Source: Marinobacterium litorale DSM 23545
Lineage (GTDB): Bacteria; Pseudomonadota; Gammaproteobacteria; Pseudomonadales; Balneatricaceae
DNA: 64,000 nucleotides
Reading direction: 5' to 3'
NCBI RefSeq assembly: GCF_000428985.1
Contig: NZ_AUAZ01000002.1
Span: forward strand, 62,001-126,000
A program made the translations under genes and the position numbers. The notes under the pieces were generated by a model. It was not told the DNA's origin. It ran no database searches and saw nothing but the letters and a program-made list of their open reading frames with translations. Shown here piece after piece: positions 1-8,755 of the stretch; the first letter of the stretch is position 1; the number at the start of each line of letters is the position of its first letter.

Positions 1-360
1 GCGACGAATCAGGTCGGTTATGACCTCTTCGTGGGTCGGTCCTACACAGAACTCACGATCGTGTCGGTCCTTCAGGCGCAGTAATTCCGGGCCGTACTGT
101 TCCCATCGGCCGGACTCCTGCCAGAGCTCCGCCGGCTGAATAGCCGACATCAGGACCTCCTGTGCACCGGAGGCGTCCATCTCCTCGCGGACGATGCGCT
201 CAACTTTGCGCAGGGTGCGTAGCCCCATCGGCAGCCAGGTGTACAGGCCGGCTGCCAGTTTGCGGATCAGGCCCGCGCGCAACATAAGCTGGTGGCTGAT
301 AACCTCGGCATCCGCCGGGGTCTCTTTGAGTGTGGCGATCAGGTATTGGCTTGCTCGCAT
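1..360 (-). CDS. proS: Prolyl-tRNA synthetase, N-terminal part (runs off window)
   Basis: Class II aminoacyl-tRNA synthetase that charges tRNA-Pro in the cytoplasm. The first 120 codons are present on the reverse strand, beginning with the ATG at 360, and the frame stays open to base 1. The N-terminus reads [15 protein letters not shown], followed by a stretch containing [20 protein letters not shown] and [13 protein letters not shown], which is the usual bacterial ProRS beginning including the class II motif 1 region. The catalytic core, editing insertion and anticodon domain lie outside the window. The call rests on this clear N-terminal resemblance. No strong Shine-Dalgarno is visible. Confidence 0.95.
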   Translation of the reverse strand, partial: MRASQYLIATLKETPADAEVISHQLMLRAGLIRKLAAGLYTWLPMGLRTLRKVERIVREEMDASGAQEVLMSAIQPAELWQESGRWEQYGPELLRLKDRHDREFCVGPTHEEVITDLIRR

Positions 361-412
361 GGCTCCGCTTGTCCCAACTGAAAAATGGCGTCCATTTTAG
401 GTGGGGGAGCGG

Positions 413-952
413 TCAGCCACAAGTCGGATACGCGCGGCCTGAATCGAATGAGCGATGAAACCGCCCTGACACACTCAGGTCGGCCCGGGTCCGGCTCTCT
501 ACAAACTCGATCAGCCGGTCTATCTCATGCTCATTGAAAACCGGGATTCCGCCCCGAATCAGCTCATTGGCGGCAACACCCGGATGATTGACTTTTTCGC
601 CGGTGAAACTGCCGTCGTAGGTGGCGTGGTTTCCGCAGGATGGACTGTTGGCTTTCATCAAGGCACAGATGCAACCATGATCCCGCGCAATATCCGCGGT
701 GAGTTCTGCACCGGCTAAATATTGAGGGGTAAGGTCCTGGCCTTCGTCTGTGGTTACGAGTATCGGGAAACGGCTCTGTACTTCGGCGGCGGGACGGGGA
801 GTGGGTAAGCCTCCCAGCACCTCCGGGCAGGCCATGACCAGTCGGTCTTCGCGTTTCCATTGCGCGAGTACCGGGTGGTCAAGCAGATTGTGCTGACCAT
901 CATAACGAACGCGAGCGCCCAGCAGGCAGGCGCTGACGAGGATTTTAGCCAT
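413..952 (-). CDS. DUF523 family protein of unknown function
   Basis: A 179-residue cytoplasmic protein starting at the ATG at 952. It begins MAKILVSACLLGARVRYDGQ and continues with CPEVLGGLPTPRPAAEV and LMKANSPSCG. These conserved Cys- and Pro-rich blocks are typical of the DUF523 (YbbK-like) family, whose biochemical role is not established. The conserved cysteines (about residues 9, 42, 94 and 106) could bind metal or act in redox chemistry, but that is inference. The gene stands alone, downstream in its own direction of a perfect FNR-type dyad at 1049-1062, so oxygen-dependent control is plausible. The family call is fairly secure; the function is unknown. Confidence 0.85.
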   Translation of the reverse strand: MAKILVSACLLGARVRYDGQHNLLDHPVLAQWKREDRLVMACPEVLGGLPTPRPAAEVQSRFPILVTTDEGQDLTPQYLAGAELTADIARDHGCICALMKANSPSCGNHATYDGSFTGEKVNHPGVAANELIRGGIPVFNEHEIDRLIEFVESRTRADLSVSGRFHRSFDSGRAYPTCG

Positions 953-1048
953 CGTTTTCCAATCCTTTATCCATTTTTATATTTATTCTAAGGGCAAGAG
1001 TTTAAAGCGATGTGTCAGTAACGGATAGATCGACCTTTGGTTAAAAAT

Positions 1049-1062
1049 TTGATTCAGATCAA
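1049..1062. promoter_or_regulatory. Perfect FNR/Anr-type binding site
   Basis: The sequence TTGATTCAGATCAA is an exact match to the FNR/Anr/Crp-Fnr consensus dyad TTGAT-N4-ATCAA. Its centre lies about 103 bp upstream of the ATG of the reverse-strand DUF523 gene (952). The only other flanking gene, the MaoC gene, ends at 1136 and points the same way, so the DUF523 gene is the natural target. A class II position (centre near -41.5) would put transcription start near 1014. A weak -10-like stretch can be found there but is not convincing. Confidence 0.6.
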
Positions 1063-1091
1063 TTAGTAGTCATGAGGACTGTATGGTTATT

Positions 1092-1120
1092 GTGCTCCCG
1101 GGGATTCTGTTCGGGAGCAC
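1092..1120. terminator. GC-rich hairpin after the MaoC gene
   Basis: A perfect 9-bp stem (GTGCTCCCG / CGGGAGCAC) with an 11-nt loop lies 15 bp past the stop of the reverse-strand MaoC gene and before the FNR box. There is no clear U-tract on the reverse strand, so it is a probable but not canonical terminator. It would insulate the FNR-box promoter from read-through. Confidence 0.45.
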
Positions 1121-1135
1121 CTGACCTCATCGAAG

Positions 1136-1585
1136 TCAGTCCTGCGCCGGGCGTTTGCTGACCATAAACGTGCCGCTGCCGGTCGCGACCAGTTTGTCAC
1201 CCACGTGGACATCAGTACGGCAGATGACTCGCTTACGGCGCGCGTCGATCTCGGTGACTGTCAGTGTCGCGCAGGCGGTATCGCCGATATGGACGGGAGC
1301 CTTAAAGCTGATCTGCTGATCGACATAGATGCATCCCGGCCCTGGCAGTCGCGTGCCTGCCACTGTTGAGATCAGCGCTGCGCTGAACATTCCATGTACG
1401 ATCCGGCCCCCGAAGGGGGTTGTCTTGGCATACTCCTCGTTGATATGAACCGGGTTGTTATCGCCGGAGATACCGGCGAAGGTGTAAACGTCCGATTCGG
1501 AGATCGTTTTGGCATAGGACGCACTCATGCCGATATCCAAATCTTCGAGATAGTAACCATGAAGTTCTTGCATAGCTGTATCCAT
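1136..1585 (-). CDS. MaoC-like (R)-specific enoyl-CoA hydratase
   Basis: A 149-residue single hot-dog-fold protein of the MaoC dehydratase family. The block TFAGISGDNNPVHINEEYA (about residues 35-53) is the hydratase-2 signature; its Asp and His are the expected catalytic pair, and GGRIVHGMFSAALIS follows as usual. Such proteins hydrate trans-2-enoyl-CoA to (R)-3-hydroxyacyl-CoA. PhaJ members feed beta-oxidation intermediates into polyhydroxyalkanoate synthesis, while others have different acyl substrates. No PHA synthase is nearby, so PhaJ is only one possibility. It starts at the ATG at 1585; a second in-frame ATG at 1573 is possible. It is divergent from fetA with about 100 bp between them. 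Confidence 0.85.
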   Translation of the reverse strand: MDTAMQELHGYYLEDLDIGMSASYAKTISESDVYTFAGISGDNNPVHINEEYAKTTPFGGRIVHGMFSAALISTVAGTRLPGPGCIYVDQQISFKAPVHIGDTACATLTVTEIDARRKRVICRTDVHVGDKLVATGSGTFMVSKRPAQD

Positions 1586-1684
1586 CCTGGCGTTGGTATA
1601 CGTGAACGGTAAAACTGCACTGTCTAAATTTTGTAGACAGCCTAAGGTAGAGTTGTTGCATTCGTGTAAAGGAGTCTAACCCAA

Positions 1685-2368
1685 GTGTACAGTGCCGCGA
1701 AGGATGGAACGCAATCAATCGATGCCCGTTTATTGAGTGCAGAGGGACTGACTCTTATCCGGGATCAGCAGACGCTGTTGACGATCGACAGCCTGCTGTT
1801 TCGACCGGGCTTGCGTTATCTGATTACCGGTCCCTCCGGTGGAGGTAAATCGACACTCCTGCGCGCATTGATTGGTCTCGATCAGGGGCATACCGGAAAC
1901 GTTCGGTACGACGATACGCCGCTGGATAGCTGGCCTGCAACGACGCTTCGCCGTCGCGTTGCATATCTGCCGCAGCAGCCCGTGATGGTTGAGGGCAGTA
2001 TACGTGACAATCTTTGGTTGCCATTGAGTTTGAAGGCCTATCGGGGCTGGCAGCTTGATGAGTCCAGTGTTCGTGAGTTGATGAGTTGTCTTGATCTTAA
2101 CCTTGATTTGGAAACATGTGCGAAGAAACTTTCACCCGGCCAGCAGTCCCGGGTAGCGTTGCTGCAGCGTTTGCTTCTGTGCCCGGAAGTCCTGCTCTGC
2201 GATGAGCCCTTCGCCGCGCTCGATCCCGCTAACGCCGAACGGGCAGCCAGGTTGCTTGACCGTTTTCTGTCCCGGGGAATGACTCAAGTGATTGTCAGCC
2301 ACCAGCCGGTTGAAGGCCTTAAGGGTGAACACTGGATATTGAATGAAAACGGGTTGATACAAGCATGA
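1685..2368 (+). CDS. fetA: ABC transporter ATPase, FetA/YbbL-like
   Basis: A 227-residue ABC ATPase. Walker A is GPSGGGKST (about residue 50), the signature is LSPGQQSRVALLQ, and Walker B is VLLCDEPFAALDP with an H-loop in VIVSHQP. It pairs with the membrane protein encoded next, whose ATG overlaps this stop (ATGA). In E. coli the FetAB (YbbLM) pair is linked to iron export and oxidative-stress resistance; the same role here is inferred from the pairing. It starts at the GTG at 1685, about 10 nt after AAAGGAG, because no in-frame ATG fits. No Fur box was recognised upstream. Confidence 0.85.
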   Translation: MYSAAKDGTQSIDARLLSAEGLTLIRDQQTLLTIDSLLFRPGLRYLITGPSGGGKSTLLRALIGLDQGHTGNVRYDDTPLDSWPATTLRRRVAYLPQQPVMVEGSIRDNLWLPLSLKAYRGWQLDESSVRELMSCLDLNLDLETCAKKLSPGQQSRVALLQRLLLCPEVLLCDEPFAALDPANAERAARLLDRFLSRGMTQVIVSHQPVEGLKGEHWILNENGLIQA

Positions 2369-3141
2369 CCTCTGTTATCGAGATCAGCTGGCTTCAGCTC
2401 TCGCTGTCGCTGCTTTTTATCCTGATTGCAGCCGCCGCTTCACTGTACTACCGGTTGAAGCTTGAGAAGGACTTATTGATCGGCTCAGTAAGAACAGTCG
2501 CACAGCTGGCTCTGGTCGGGTATTTGCTGCAGTTCATTTTTGATCTGGAACATCCCCTTCTCATTTTGTTGCTTTATATGTGGATGCTGTTCTGGGCGGC
2601 CCATGCGATCCGCGGGCGTGTAGAAGAGGAGCGGGTGGCCATTCTGGGCCCTACCTTCGTTTCGATGGCGGTGACGTTTACGTTGATAACGGTAATGGTG
2701 ACCCGTGTCGTCGTTCAGGTGGAGCCCTGGTATCAACCGCAGTACTTTATTCCATTGGGGGGGATGATCGCCGGTAATGCCATGAATGCGGTTTCTCTGT
2801 CGCTGGAGCGCCTGCTGTCCAGTTTGCGTGATCAGCGCCAGGAGGTTGAGCTGGTGCTCAGCCTCGGCGGGAACTGGCAGGAGGCATCTCAGCGCTTGCG
2901 TCGTGAGGCGATCCGCGCAGGGATGATTCCCTCGATCAATGCGATGATGACGGTTGGCTTGGTGTCGTTACCCGGAATGATGAGCGGCCAGATATTGGCC
3001 GGCGTTGATCCGGCGCTGGCCGTACGTTATCAGATCCTGGTGATGTTGATGCTGGTGGGGGCGACCGCGCTGGGTACGTTGATAGTTGTTAACCTGATCT
3101 TGAAACGCTGCTTTACACGCTTAGACCAACTTCGGCTGTAA
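2365..3141 (+). CDS. fetB: ABC transporter permease, FetB/YbbM-like
   Basis: A 258-residue inner-membrane protein of the UPF0014 family with about six to seven hydrophobic helices, starting within the stop of fetA (4-nt overlap). The family blocks GSVRTVAQLALVGYLL, IAGNAMNAVSLSLERL and MMTVGLVSLPGMMSGQILAG are all present. It forms the membrane channel of the FetAB exporter; direct substrate evidence in the sequence is lacking. The length matches the family. Translational coupling to fetA is expected. Confidence 0.87.
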   Translation: MTSVIEISWLQLSLSLLFILIAAAASLYYRLKLEKDLLIGSVRTVAQLALVGYLLQFIFDLEHPLLILLLYMWMLFWAAHAIRGRVEEERVAILGPTFVSMAVTFTLITVMVTRVVVQVEPWYQPQYFIPLGGMIAGNAMNAVSLSLERLLSSLRDQRQEVELVLSLGGNWQEASQRLRREAIRAGMIPSINAMMTVGLVSLPGMMSGQILAGVDPALAVRYQILVMLMLVGATALGTLIVVNLILKRCFTRLDQLRL

Positions 3142-3222
3142 CTGTTGCCAGCGACTAAAATCGGGTATCTTACCGGGTTTGGCTTCCCCCGTAGCAACCA
3201 ACGGATAGCGATAAGATTGACA

Positions 3223-4416
3223 ATGATTATCAAACCGAAAATCCGCGGCTTTATCTGTACGACTACTCACCCCACTGGCTGTGAAGCGAATGTGCGCGAG
3301 CAGATTAATTACACCAAAGCGCAGGGCCAGATCGAAAACGGCCCTAAACGCGTTCTGGTGATTGGCGCTTCCAGTGGCTATGGGCTCTCGTCCCGTATCG
3401 CCGCAGCGTTCGGCAGCGGTGCTGCAACCATCGGTGTTTTTTTTGAAAAGCCGGGCACGGAAAAGAAGCCGGGCACGGCGGGCTGGTACAACGCGGCGGC
3501 TTTCGAACGGATCGCTCATGAAGAAGGGCTGTATGCAAAAAGCCTCAACGGTGATGCGTTCTCCCATGAGGCCAAGCAGAAGACCGTTGACCTGATCAAA
3601 GAGGACTTGGGGCAGGTTGATCTGGTGGTTTACTCGCTGGCATCTCCGGTGCGTAAGCTGCCTGACAGCGGCGAGGTGGTGCGTTCTGCACTTAAGCCGA
3701 TTGGCGAGCCCTACCGGTCCACGGCAATCGATACCAATAAGGACTGCATCACTGAAGCCGAGATTGAGCCGGCGACGGAGCAGGAAGTCAAAGACACGGT
3801 CACCGTTATGGGCGGTGAAGACTGGGAGCTTTGGATTCAGGCGCTGGATGAGGCCGGTGTACTGGCTGAAGGGTGTAAAAGCGTCGCCTACAGCTATATC
3901 GGTACCGACATTACCTGGCCGATCTATTGGCATGGCGCATTGGGTAAGGCCAAACAGGATCTGGACCGAGCAGCAGCGGAGCTGAATACCCGGCTTGCGG
4001 CCAAGGGTGGCCAGGCTAACATCGCGGTTCTTAAATCCGTGGTTACTCAGGCCAGCTCGGCCATCCCGGTCATGCCCCTGTACCTGTCGATGGTGTTCAA
4101 AGTCATGCGTGAGAAAGCGTTGCATGAAGGCTGTATGGAGCAGGTTCATCGACTCTATCGCACGGGGCTTTATGGTGACCAGGCGGTCATCGATGAAGGT
4201 AATCGTTTCCGGCTCGACGACTGGGAGTTACGTGATGATGTCCAGAGCGCATGCCGTGAGCTCTGGCCTCAGGTCACTACAGAAAACCTGTTTGATGTGA
4301 CTGATTATGCGCTTTACAAGCAGGAGTTTTTGAAGCTGTTTGGGTTCGGTATCGAGGGTGTTGATTATGATGCCGATGTGAACCCTGAAGTGGAATTTGA
4401 CGTGATCCAGATCTGA
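3223..4416 (+). CDS. fabV: Trans-2-enoyl-ACP/CoA reductase FabV
   Basis: NAD(P)H-dependent enoyl reductase of the last step in each fatty-acid elongation cycle. The 397-residue length fits FabV (about 400). It begins [20 protein letters not shown], has the nucleotide-binding stretch [20 protein letters not shown], and carries the diagnostic Tyr-X8-Lys pair as Tyr235 and Lys244 in [10 protein letters not shown], replacing the Tyr-X6-Lys of FabI. The ATG at 3223 was preferred over an upstream in-frame ATG at 3145 because it gives the family N-terminus. FabV enzymes are known to be intrinsically triclosan-tolerant. It lies 81 bp after fetB and is followed by a hairpin, so it is probably monocistronic. 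Confidence 0.96.
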   Translation: MIIKPKIRGFICTTTHPTGCEANVREQINYTKAQGQIENGPKRVLVIGASSGYGLSSRIAAAFGSGAATIGVFFEKPGTEKKPGTAGWYNAAAFERIAHEEGLYAKSLNGDAFSHEAKQKTVDLIKEDLGQVDLVVYSLASPVRKLPDSGEVVRSALKPIGEPYRSTAIDTNKDCITEAEIEPATEQEVKDTVTVMGGEDWELWIQALDEAGVLAEGCKSVAYSYIGTDITWPIYWHGALGKAKQDLDRAAAELNTRLAAKGGQANIAVLKSVVTQASSAIPVMPLYLSMVFKVMREKALHEGCMEQVHRLYRTGLYGDQAVIDEGNRFRLDDWELRDDVQSACRELWPQVTTENLFDVTDYALYKQEFLKLFGFGIEGVDYDADVNPEVEFDVIQI

Positions 4417-4427
4417 TCAGCTATACT

Positions 4428-4461
4428 CTCGGGAAACGGGCGTTTAAAACCGTTTCCCGAG
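4428..4461. terminator. Perfect 12-bp hairpin after fabV
   Basis: CTCGGGAAACGG pairs exactly with CCGTTTCCCGAG across a 10-nt loop, 12 bp after the fabV stop. A smaller CCGC/GCGG hairpin follows at once. No T-run follows, so it is either a U-tract-independent terminator or an mRNA 3' stabiliser. It separates fabV from the lipoprotein gene downstream. Confidence 0.55.
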
Positions 4462-4525
4462 CCGCTGCTAGCGGGCTCTGCTAGTCAGTTGCGATATATA
4501 AACCATGCCGAAGGAGCAGGCAGCG

Positions 4526-5032
4526 ATGGATAAATGGATGTTTGTTGTACCCCTTTCTCTTATTTTGCTGGGCGGCTGCGCCAGCGACGGTATGCAGCGT
4601 TACAGCCAGGCTCCTACTGCTCAGCGTCAGGTGACTGATCGCCAGGAACTGGACGGTAACTGGACTGTTTATGCCATCGGCCCCCGTGCTGTTGATCAAC
4701 GTTTTTCGCCTCGCCTTGCCTTCGGTGACCTGCAGCGCGTGGGGGGAGACGCCGGCTGTAATCGGTTTATGGGGCGGTTTGAGCTGGATGAATCGGGCGG
4801 CCTGATTGTTTCGGATCTTAAAGTTACACGTCGTATCTGCCCTGACGCAATTATGGTGCAGGAAGCTTTGTTGCTGAGTCGTTTAAAGGCGGTCAAGATC
4901 GGACGTTTGACGGCAGAGGGCGATCTGCTTCTCTACCATGATGATCAGGCGTTGCCAATTCGGCTGAGGCCTGACCTCGGAGCGCGTGTGAGTACTGCGA
5001 ACTCCGGGCCCGCTTCGTTAAGCCGGGGATGA
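4526..5032 (+). CDS. META-domain (HslJ-like) lipoprotein
   Basis: A 168-residue predicted outer-membrane or periplasmic lipoprotein. It starts at the ATG at 4526, 9 nt after AAGGAG; the open frame extends further upstream but would include that site. The signal sequence MDKWMFVVPLSLILLGGC ends in a lipobox with Cys18. The mature part contains LDGNWTVYAIG, GDLQRVGGDAGCNRFMGRFE and TRRICPDAIMVQEALLLSRL, matching the META/HslJ fold with its paired cysteines. HslJ is linked to heat and novobiocin tolerance in E. coli; the exact role here is unknown. It sits between fabV and hemH without obvious functional linkage. Confidence 0.8.
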   Translation: MDKWMFVVPLSLILLGGCASDGMQRYSQAPTAQRQVTDRQELDGNWTVYAIGPRAVDQRFSPRLAFGDLQRVGGDAGCNRFMGRFELDESGGLIVSDLKVTRRICPDAIMVQEALLLSRLKAVKIGRLTAEGDLLLYHDDQALPIRLRPDLGARVSTANSGPASLSRG

Positions 5033-5107
5033 TCTGTTTGCCCGGCTGGTTCCGTACCTGTCTCTTTGATTAAACTATCGTTTTGGCTCCTGGGAGATAG
5101 CGGCGGC

Positions 5108-6190
5108 ATGAAGTATCGATCCGTAAACGGGTTTAGGCATGATAATCAAGAACGTATCGGTGTTTTGCTAACCAACCTGGGAACGCCTGACGAACCAACC
5201 CCGGCTGCACTCAAGCGTTATCTGAAAGAGTTTCTATGGGACCCGCGTGTGGTCGAGGTGCCACGTCCTCTGTGGTGGTTGATACTGAACGGCATTATCC
5301 TGAATACCCGTCCCAAGCGATCTGCTGCGGCATATAAGGAAGTGTGGACTGAGCAGGGGTCGCCGTTGTTACTGCATACGCAGGCTCAGGCTCAGGCGCT
5401 TCGGGACCGGTTTGCGCAACTCGACGGGCGGATTCAGGTTGAGTTTGCCATGCGCTACGGTAATCCCTCCATTTCGGACGTGATCGGTAAGATGCAGGCG
5501 GATGGCGTGCGCAGGCTCATCGTGCTGCCGCTGTACCCCCAATACAGCGCGGCAACCAGCGGTTCCACGTTCGATGCGCTCGCACATGATTTCTCGCGAC
5601 GACGTTGGTTACCGGATCTTCGGTTTATCTCTCACTATCACGACTATCCGCCCTATATAGAAGCGATGGCAGAGGCTATAGAAGCGCATTGGTCGCAGCA
5701 TGGTCGTGCTGAAAAGCTGCTTTTTTCCTACCACGGTGTACCCAAGCGATACTTGCTTTCCGGTGACCCCTATTACTGCGAATGCATGAAAACGTCGCGA
5801 CTTTTGGCTGAGCGGCTGAAGCTCGAGTCGTCGGACTATATCACCACCTTTCAGTCCCGGTTTGGTCGAGAGGAGTGGCTCAAGCCCTATACGGACGAGA
5901 CACTTAAAAGCCTGCCCGACCACGGTGTGAAGTCGGTTCAGGTGTTTTGTCCAGGCTTCGCGGCTGACTGCCTGGAAACCATCGAAGAGATTGGCGTAGA
6001 AAACCGTGACTATTTCGTCGCAGCCGGCGGTGATCGATACGAATATATCCCCGCCCTTAACAGCCGTACGGCGCATATCGATGCGCTAGAACAGCTTGTT
6101 CACACCCAGATCAGTGATTGGCTTGCGTTGCCTGAAGTTGACACTGGCGCACGACTCAGGCTTGCACAGGAACAGGGCGCGGATCTCTAG
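5108..6190 (+). CDS. hemH: Ferrochelatase
   Basis: Inserts Fe2+ into protoporphyrin IX, the last step of heme synthesis. The 360-residue product contains GVLLTNLGTPDEPTPAA, LPLYPQYSAATSGSTFDA, LFSYHGVPKRYLLSGDPYY (with the metal-site His) and FQSRFGREEWLKPYTDE. FCPGFAADCLETIEEIG carries the conserved Glu. Four cysteines near the C-terminal half are not arranged as an obvious iron-sulfur site. The ATG at 5108 has GGGAG 11 nt upstream; the frame opens earlier at a TTG (5066) without support. Expected to be a soluble or peripheral membrane enzyme. Confidence 0.96.
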   Translation: MKYRSVNGFRHDNQERIGVLLTNLGTPDEPTPAALKRYLKEFLWDPRVVEVPRPLWWLILNGIILNTRPKRSAAAYKEVWTEQGSPLLLHTQAQAQALRDRFAQLDGRIQVEFAMRYGNPSISDVIGKMQADGVRRLIVLPLYPQYSAATSGSTFDALAHDFSRRRWLPDLRFISHYHDYPPYIEAMAEAIEAHWSQHGRAEKLLFSYHGVPKRYLLSGDPYYCECMKTSRLLAERLKLESSDYITTFQSRFGREEWLKPYTDETLKSLPDHGVKSVQVFCPGFAADCLETIEEIGVENRDYFVAAGGDRYEYIPALNSRTAHIDALEQLVHTQISDWLALPEVDTGARLRLAQEQGADL

Positions 6191-6471
6191 GTGTGCGCCC
6201 CTGTGATGCAGTAAGCGCAGGATGCTTGTTTTTATATCCTATTGTAATGGTTGGTCTTTCTGAGGGTCGACCGTCATCGCTCCCGACTACATAATTCATC
6301 GTAATACGTTCTTTATTTTTGCTCAGGGAATGGGTAGGGTCTAAAAGAACCTGACGATCCGGCCCATTTCTGGCAGCAATCATGCATGCCAGTAAGGCTG
6401 TTAGGGTCCGTCCGGCTCGTGATATCCACAGAAGCCGGCTTAAAACAGTTTCGAAAGGCGATATATATTGC
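6191..6471. other. Intergenic region upstream of proV
   Basis: These 281 bp carry no credible gene. The region has an AT-rich first half with several TATA-like hexamers (around 6230-6245 and 6290-6320), none with a well-spaced -35. In other gammaproteobacteria proVWX is induced by osmotic upshift, so a regulated promoter is expected here, but no operator can be named from sequence alone. Confidence 0.4.
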
Positions 6472-7674
6472 ATGACCGTCAAACTGGAAGTTAAGCATCT
6501 CTATAAAATCTTCGGGGATGATCCCTCCGAAGCCTTCAAATTACTTGAGCAGGGCGTTTCAAAAGAGGAGATCTTTGAGCGCACGGGGCTCACTGTCGGC
6601 GTCCAGGACGCAAATCTGGAAATTCACGAAGGGGAAATCTTCGTGGTGATGGGGCTGTCCGGTTCGGGCAAATCTACGTTGGTTCGTCTTCTGAACCGGT
6701 TGATAGAGCCGTCCCGTGGGCAGGTTCTTATCGATGGCGAGGATATAGCGGCGATCAACGAGGAGGCGTTGCGTGAGGTCCGGCGTCGCAAGATCAGTAT
6801 GGTATTTCAGTCCTTCGCACTGATGCCGCACATGAGCGTGCTGGAAAACACGGCCTTCGGTCTTGAAATTGCCGGTGAGCCGGTCGCCAAGCGACATGAA
6901 AAAGCGTTGTCCGCGCTGCGCCAGGTGGGCCTGGAGGCCTTCGCCAACTCCTACCCGGATGAGCTCTCCGGCGGGATGCAGCAGCGTGTGGGTCTGGCCC
7001 GTGCTCTGGCCAATGATCCCGATGTTCTGCTGATGGATGAGGCGTTCTCCGCCCTGGATCCGTTGATTCGGACCGAGATGCAGGATGAGCTGGTCGCGCT
7101 CCAGAATAAACACCAACGCACCATTGTATTTATCTCCCATGACCTGGACGAGGCCATGCGTATCGGTGATCGAATCGCCATTATGCAGGGTGGCATCGTG
7201 GTTCAGGTGGGTACGCCGGACGAGATTCTGAATAACCCGGCCAACGATTATGTGCGCTCGTTCTTCCGGGGTGTGGATGTCAGCAATGTCTTCTGCGCGC
7301 GAGATATTGCGCGCAAACGTCAGGCCACGATTATTCGCAAGGGAACTGAGGACGGCGTGCGTTCCAGCCTGCAGTTACTCAAGGATAACGATCGCGAATA
7401 TGGTTATGTGGTCGATCCTCAGAGCCGCTTTCTCGGCGTTGTGTCGGTACCCGCATTAACTGAAGCGCTGAAAGAGAAAGCGCCTTTGGAGCAGGCGATG
7501 CTGACCCATGTGGAGGCGATACCGGCGGATACGGCGGTGGGCGAGCTTATCTCCCGTGTTGCTCAAGCGCCGTGCAGCGTTCCGGTGATCGATGAAGATC
7601 AGAAATATCTGGGTGTTATCAGCAAGGCGGTTCTATTGGAAACCCTGGATAGGGAGGGTGAGTATCATGGCTGA
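6472..7674 (+). CDS. proV: Glycine betaine/proline ABC importer ATPase ProV
   Basis: A 400-residue ATPase of the osmoprotectant importer. The N-terminal part, [19 protein letters not shown], is typical of ProV. Walker [15 protein letters not shown] lies near residue 61, the signature is [15 protein letters not shown] and Walker B is [13 protein letters not shown]. The C-terminal third (about 280-398) is a CBS-domain pair that senses ionic strength in this family. The ATG at 6472 gives the family N-terminus; an upstream in-frame start at 6382 only adds unrelated residues. The stop overlaps the start of proW by 8 nt. It energises import of betaine or proline during osmotic stress. Confidence 0.96.
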   Translation: MTVKLEVKHLYKIFGDDPSEAFKLLEQGVSKEEIFERTGLTVGVQDANLEIHEGEIFVVMGLSGSGKSTLVRLLNRLIEPSRGQVLIDGEDIAAINEEALREVRRRKISMVFQSFALMPHMSVLENTAFGLEIAGEPVAKRHEKALSALRQVGLEAFANSYPDELSGGMQQRVGLARALANDPDVLLMDEAFSALDPLIRTEMQDELVALQNKHQRTIVFISHDLDEAMRIGDRIAIMQGGIVVQVGTPDEILNNPANDYVRSFFRGVDVSNVFCARDIARKRQATIIRKGTEDGVRSSLQLLKDNDREYGYVVDPQSRFLGVVSVPALTEALKEKAPLEQAMLTHVEAIPADTAVGELISRVAQAPCSVPVIDEDQKYLGVISKAVLLETLDREGEYHG

Positions 7675-8743
7675 GCAAACAAATGACACCCAGCAGGCGG
7701 CAGATCCCTGGGCGACGACTGAGACTCAGACCAACCCCTGGGGGCAGGCTGAGGGCGCAGCGGAGCAGGGGCAGACTGAAGCTTGGCTGCAGAACGATGT
7801 ACCGGATGAGGTGGTTGAATTCTCCTGGCTCGACCCATTCCAGGAAACACTGATTCCACTGGATGCCTGGGTTACCAGTGGTATCGATTGGGTCGTGACC
7901 AACTTTCGGCCATTCTTTACCGCAATCAAAGTGCCCATCGAAGCGCTGTTAAGCAGTGTTGATACCCTGCTCAACATGGCACCGGCACCGCTCATTATCA
8001 TCATTATGAGTTTGCTGGCCTGGCAGCTGGCCAGTGCTCGGTTAGGGATTGGCTCCTTCATAAGCCTCATCGTGCTCGGGTCTATCGGGGCCTGGCAGGA
8101 GGCGATGACGACGTTATCGCTGGTCCTGACGGCGGTGCTGTTCTGTGCCCTGATCGGTATTCCGAGCGGGATCTGGATGGCCCGCAGTGAGCGGGTGAAT
8201 GGCTTCTTGAGGCCCATGTTGGATGCGATGCAAACAACCCCGGCCTTCGTTTACCTGGTGCCTATCGTAATGTTGTTCGGTATCGGTAACGTTCCCGGGG
8301 TCGTGGTGACGATCATCTTTGCGGTGCCGCCGGTTATTCGTCTGACCAATCTGGGGATTCGTCAGGTGCCATCAGACCTGATCGAAGCGGCGCACTCTTT
8401 TGGCGTCAGCAAGCGCCAGTTACTGACGCGGGTCCAGTTGCCACTGGCGATGCCGACAATTATGGCCGGTGTTAACCAGACGCTGATGCTCTGCCTGTCG
8501 ATGGTGGTTATCGCTTCGATGATCTCGGTCGGTGGTCTTGGCCTGATGGTGCTGCGAGGCATCGGGCGTCTGGATATCGGTCTGGCGACGGTCGGCGGGG
8601 TCGGTATCGTTATCCTCGCCATTATTCTCGACCGTATGACACAGGCGTTAGGCCGTGATGCACGGGCGCGTGGAACGCGCCATTGGTATGAAAGTGGGCC
8701 GGCAGGCCTGATTTATCGTCGAATGAAGTCTTCGTCCAACTGA
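7667..8743 (+). CDS. proW: Glycine betaine/proline ABC importer permease ProW
   Basis: A 358-residue inner-membrane permease. It has the long polar Trp/Gln-rich N-terminal tail typical of ProW (two copies of a PW motif near residues 14 and 25), then [20 protein letters not shown] and about seven transmembrane helices. The EAA loop that contacts ProV is [20 protein letters not shown]-like, around residues 240-260 ([14 protein letters not shown]). It starts at the ATG at 7667 inside the end of proV, preceded by GGAGGG, so translation is coupled. The proX gene follows after 12 bp. Confidence 0.95.
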   Translation: MAEQTNDTQQAADPWATTETQTNPWGQAEGAAEQGQTEAWLQNDVPDEVVEFSWLDPFQETLIPLDAWVTSGIDWVVTNFRPFFTAIKVPIEALLSSVDTLLNMAPAPLIIIIMSLLAWQLASARLGIGSFISLIVLGSIGAWQEAMTTLSLVLTAVLFCALIGIPSGIWMARSERVNGFLRPMLDAMQTTPAFVYLVPIVMLFGIGNVPGVVVTIIFAVPPVIRLTNLGIRQVPSDLIEAAHSFGVSKRQLLTRVQLPLAMPTIMAGVNQTLMLCLSMVVIASMISVGGLGLMVLRGIGRLDIGLATVGGVGIVILAIILDRMTQALGRDARARGTRHWYESGPAGLIYRRMKSSSN

Positions 8744-8755
8744 ACAGGAGTGGAT

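Noticed and set aside
3121-4149. 342-codon open frame on the reverse strand
   Set aside because: It lies fully antisense to fabV, has no recognisable motifs, and arises from codon bias of the true gene.
6191-6471. Possible riboswitch upstream of proVWX
   Set aside because: No paired helices matching a known class and no terminator-antiterminator arrangement could be seen.
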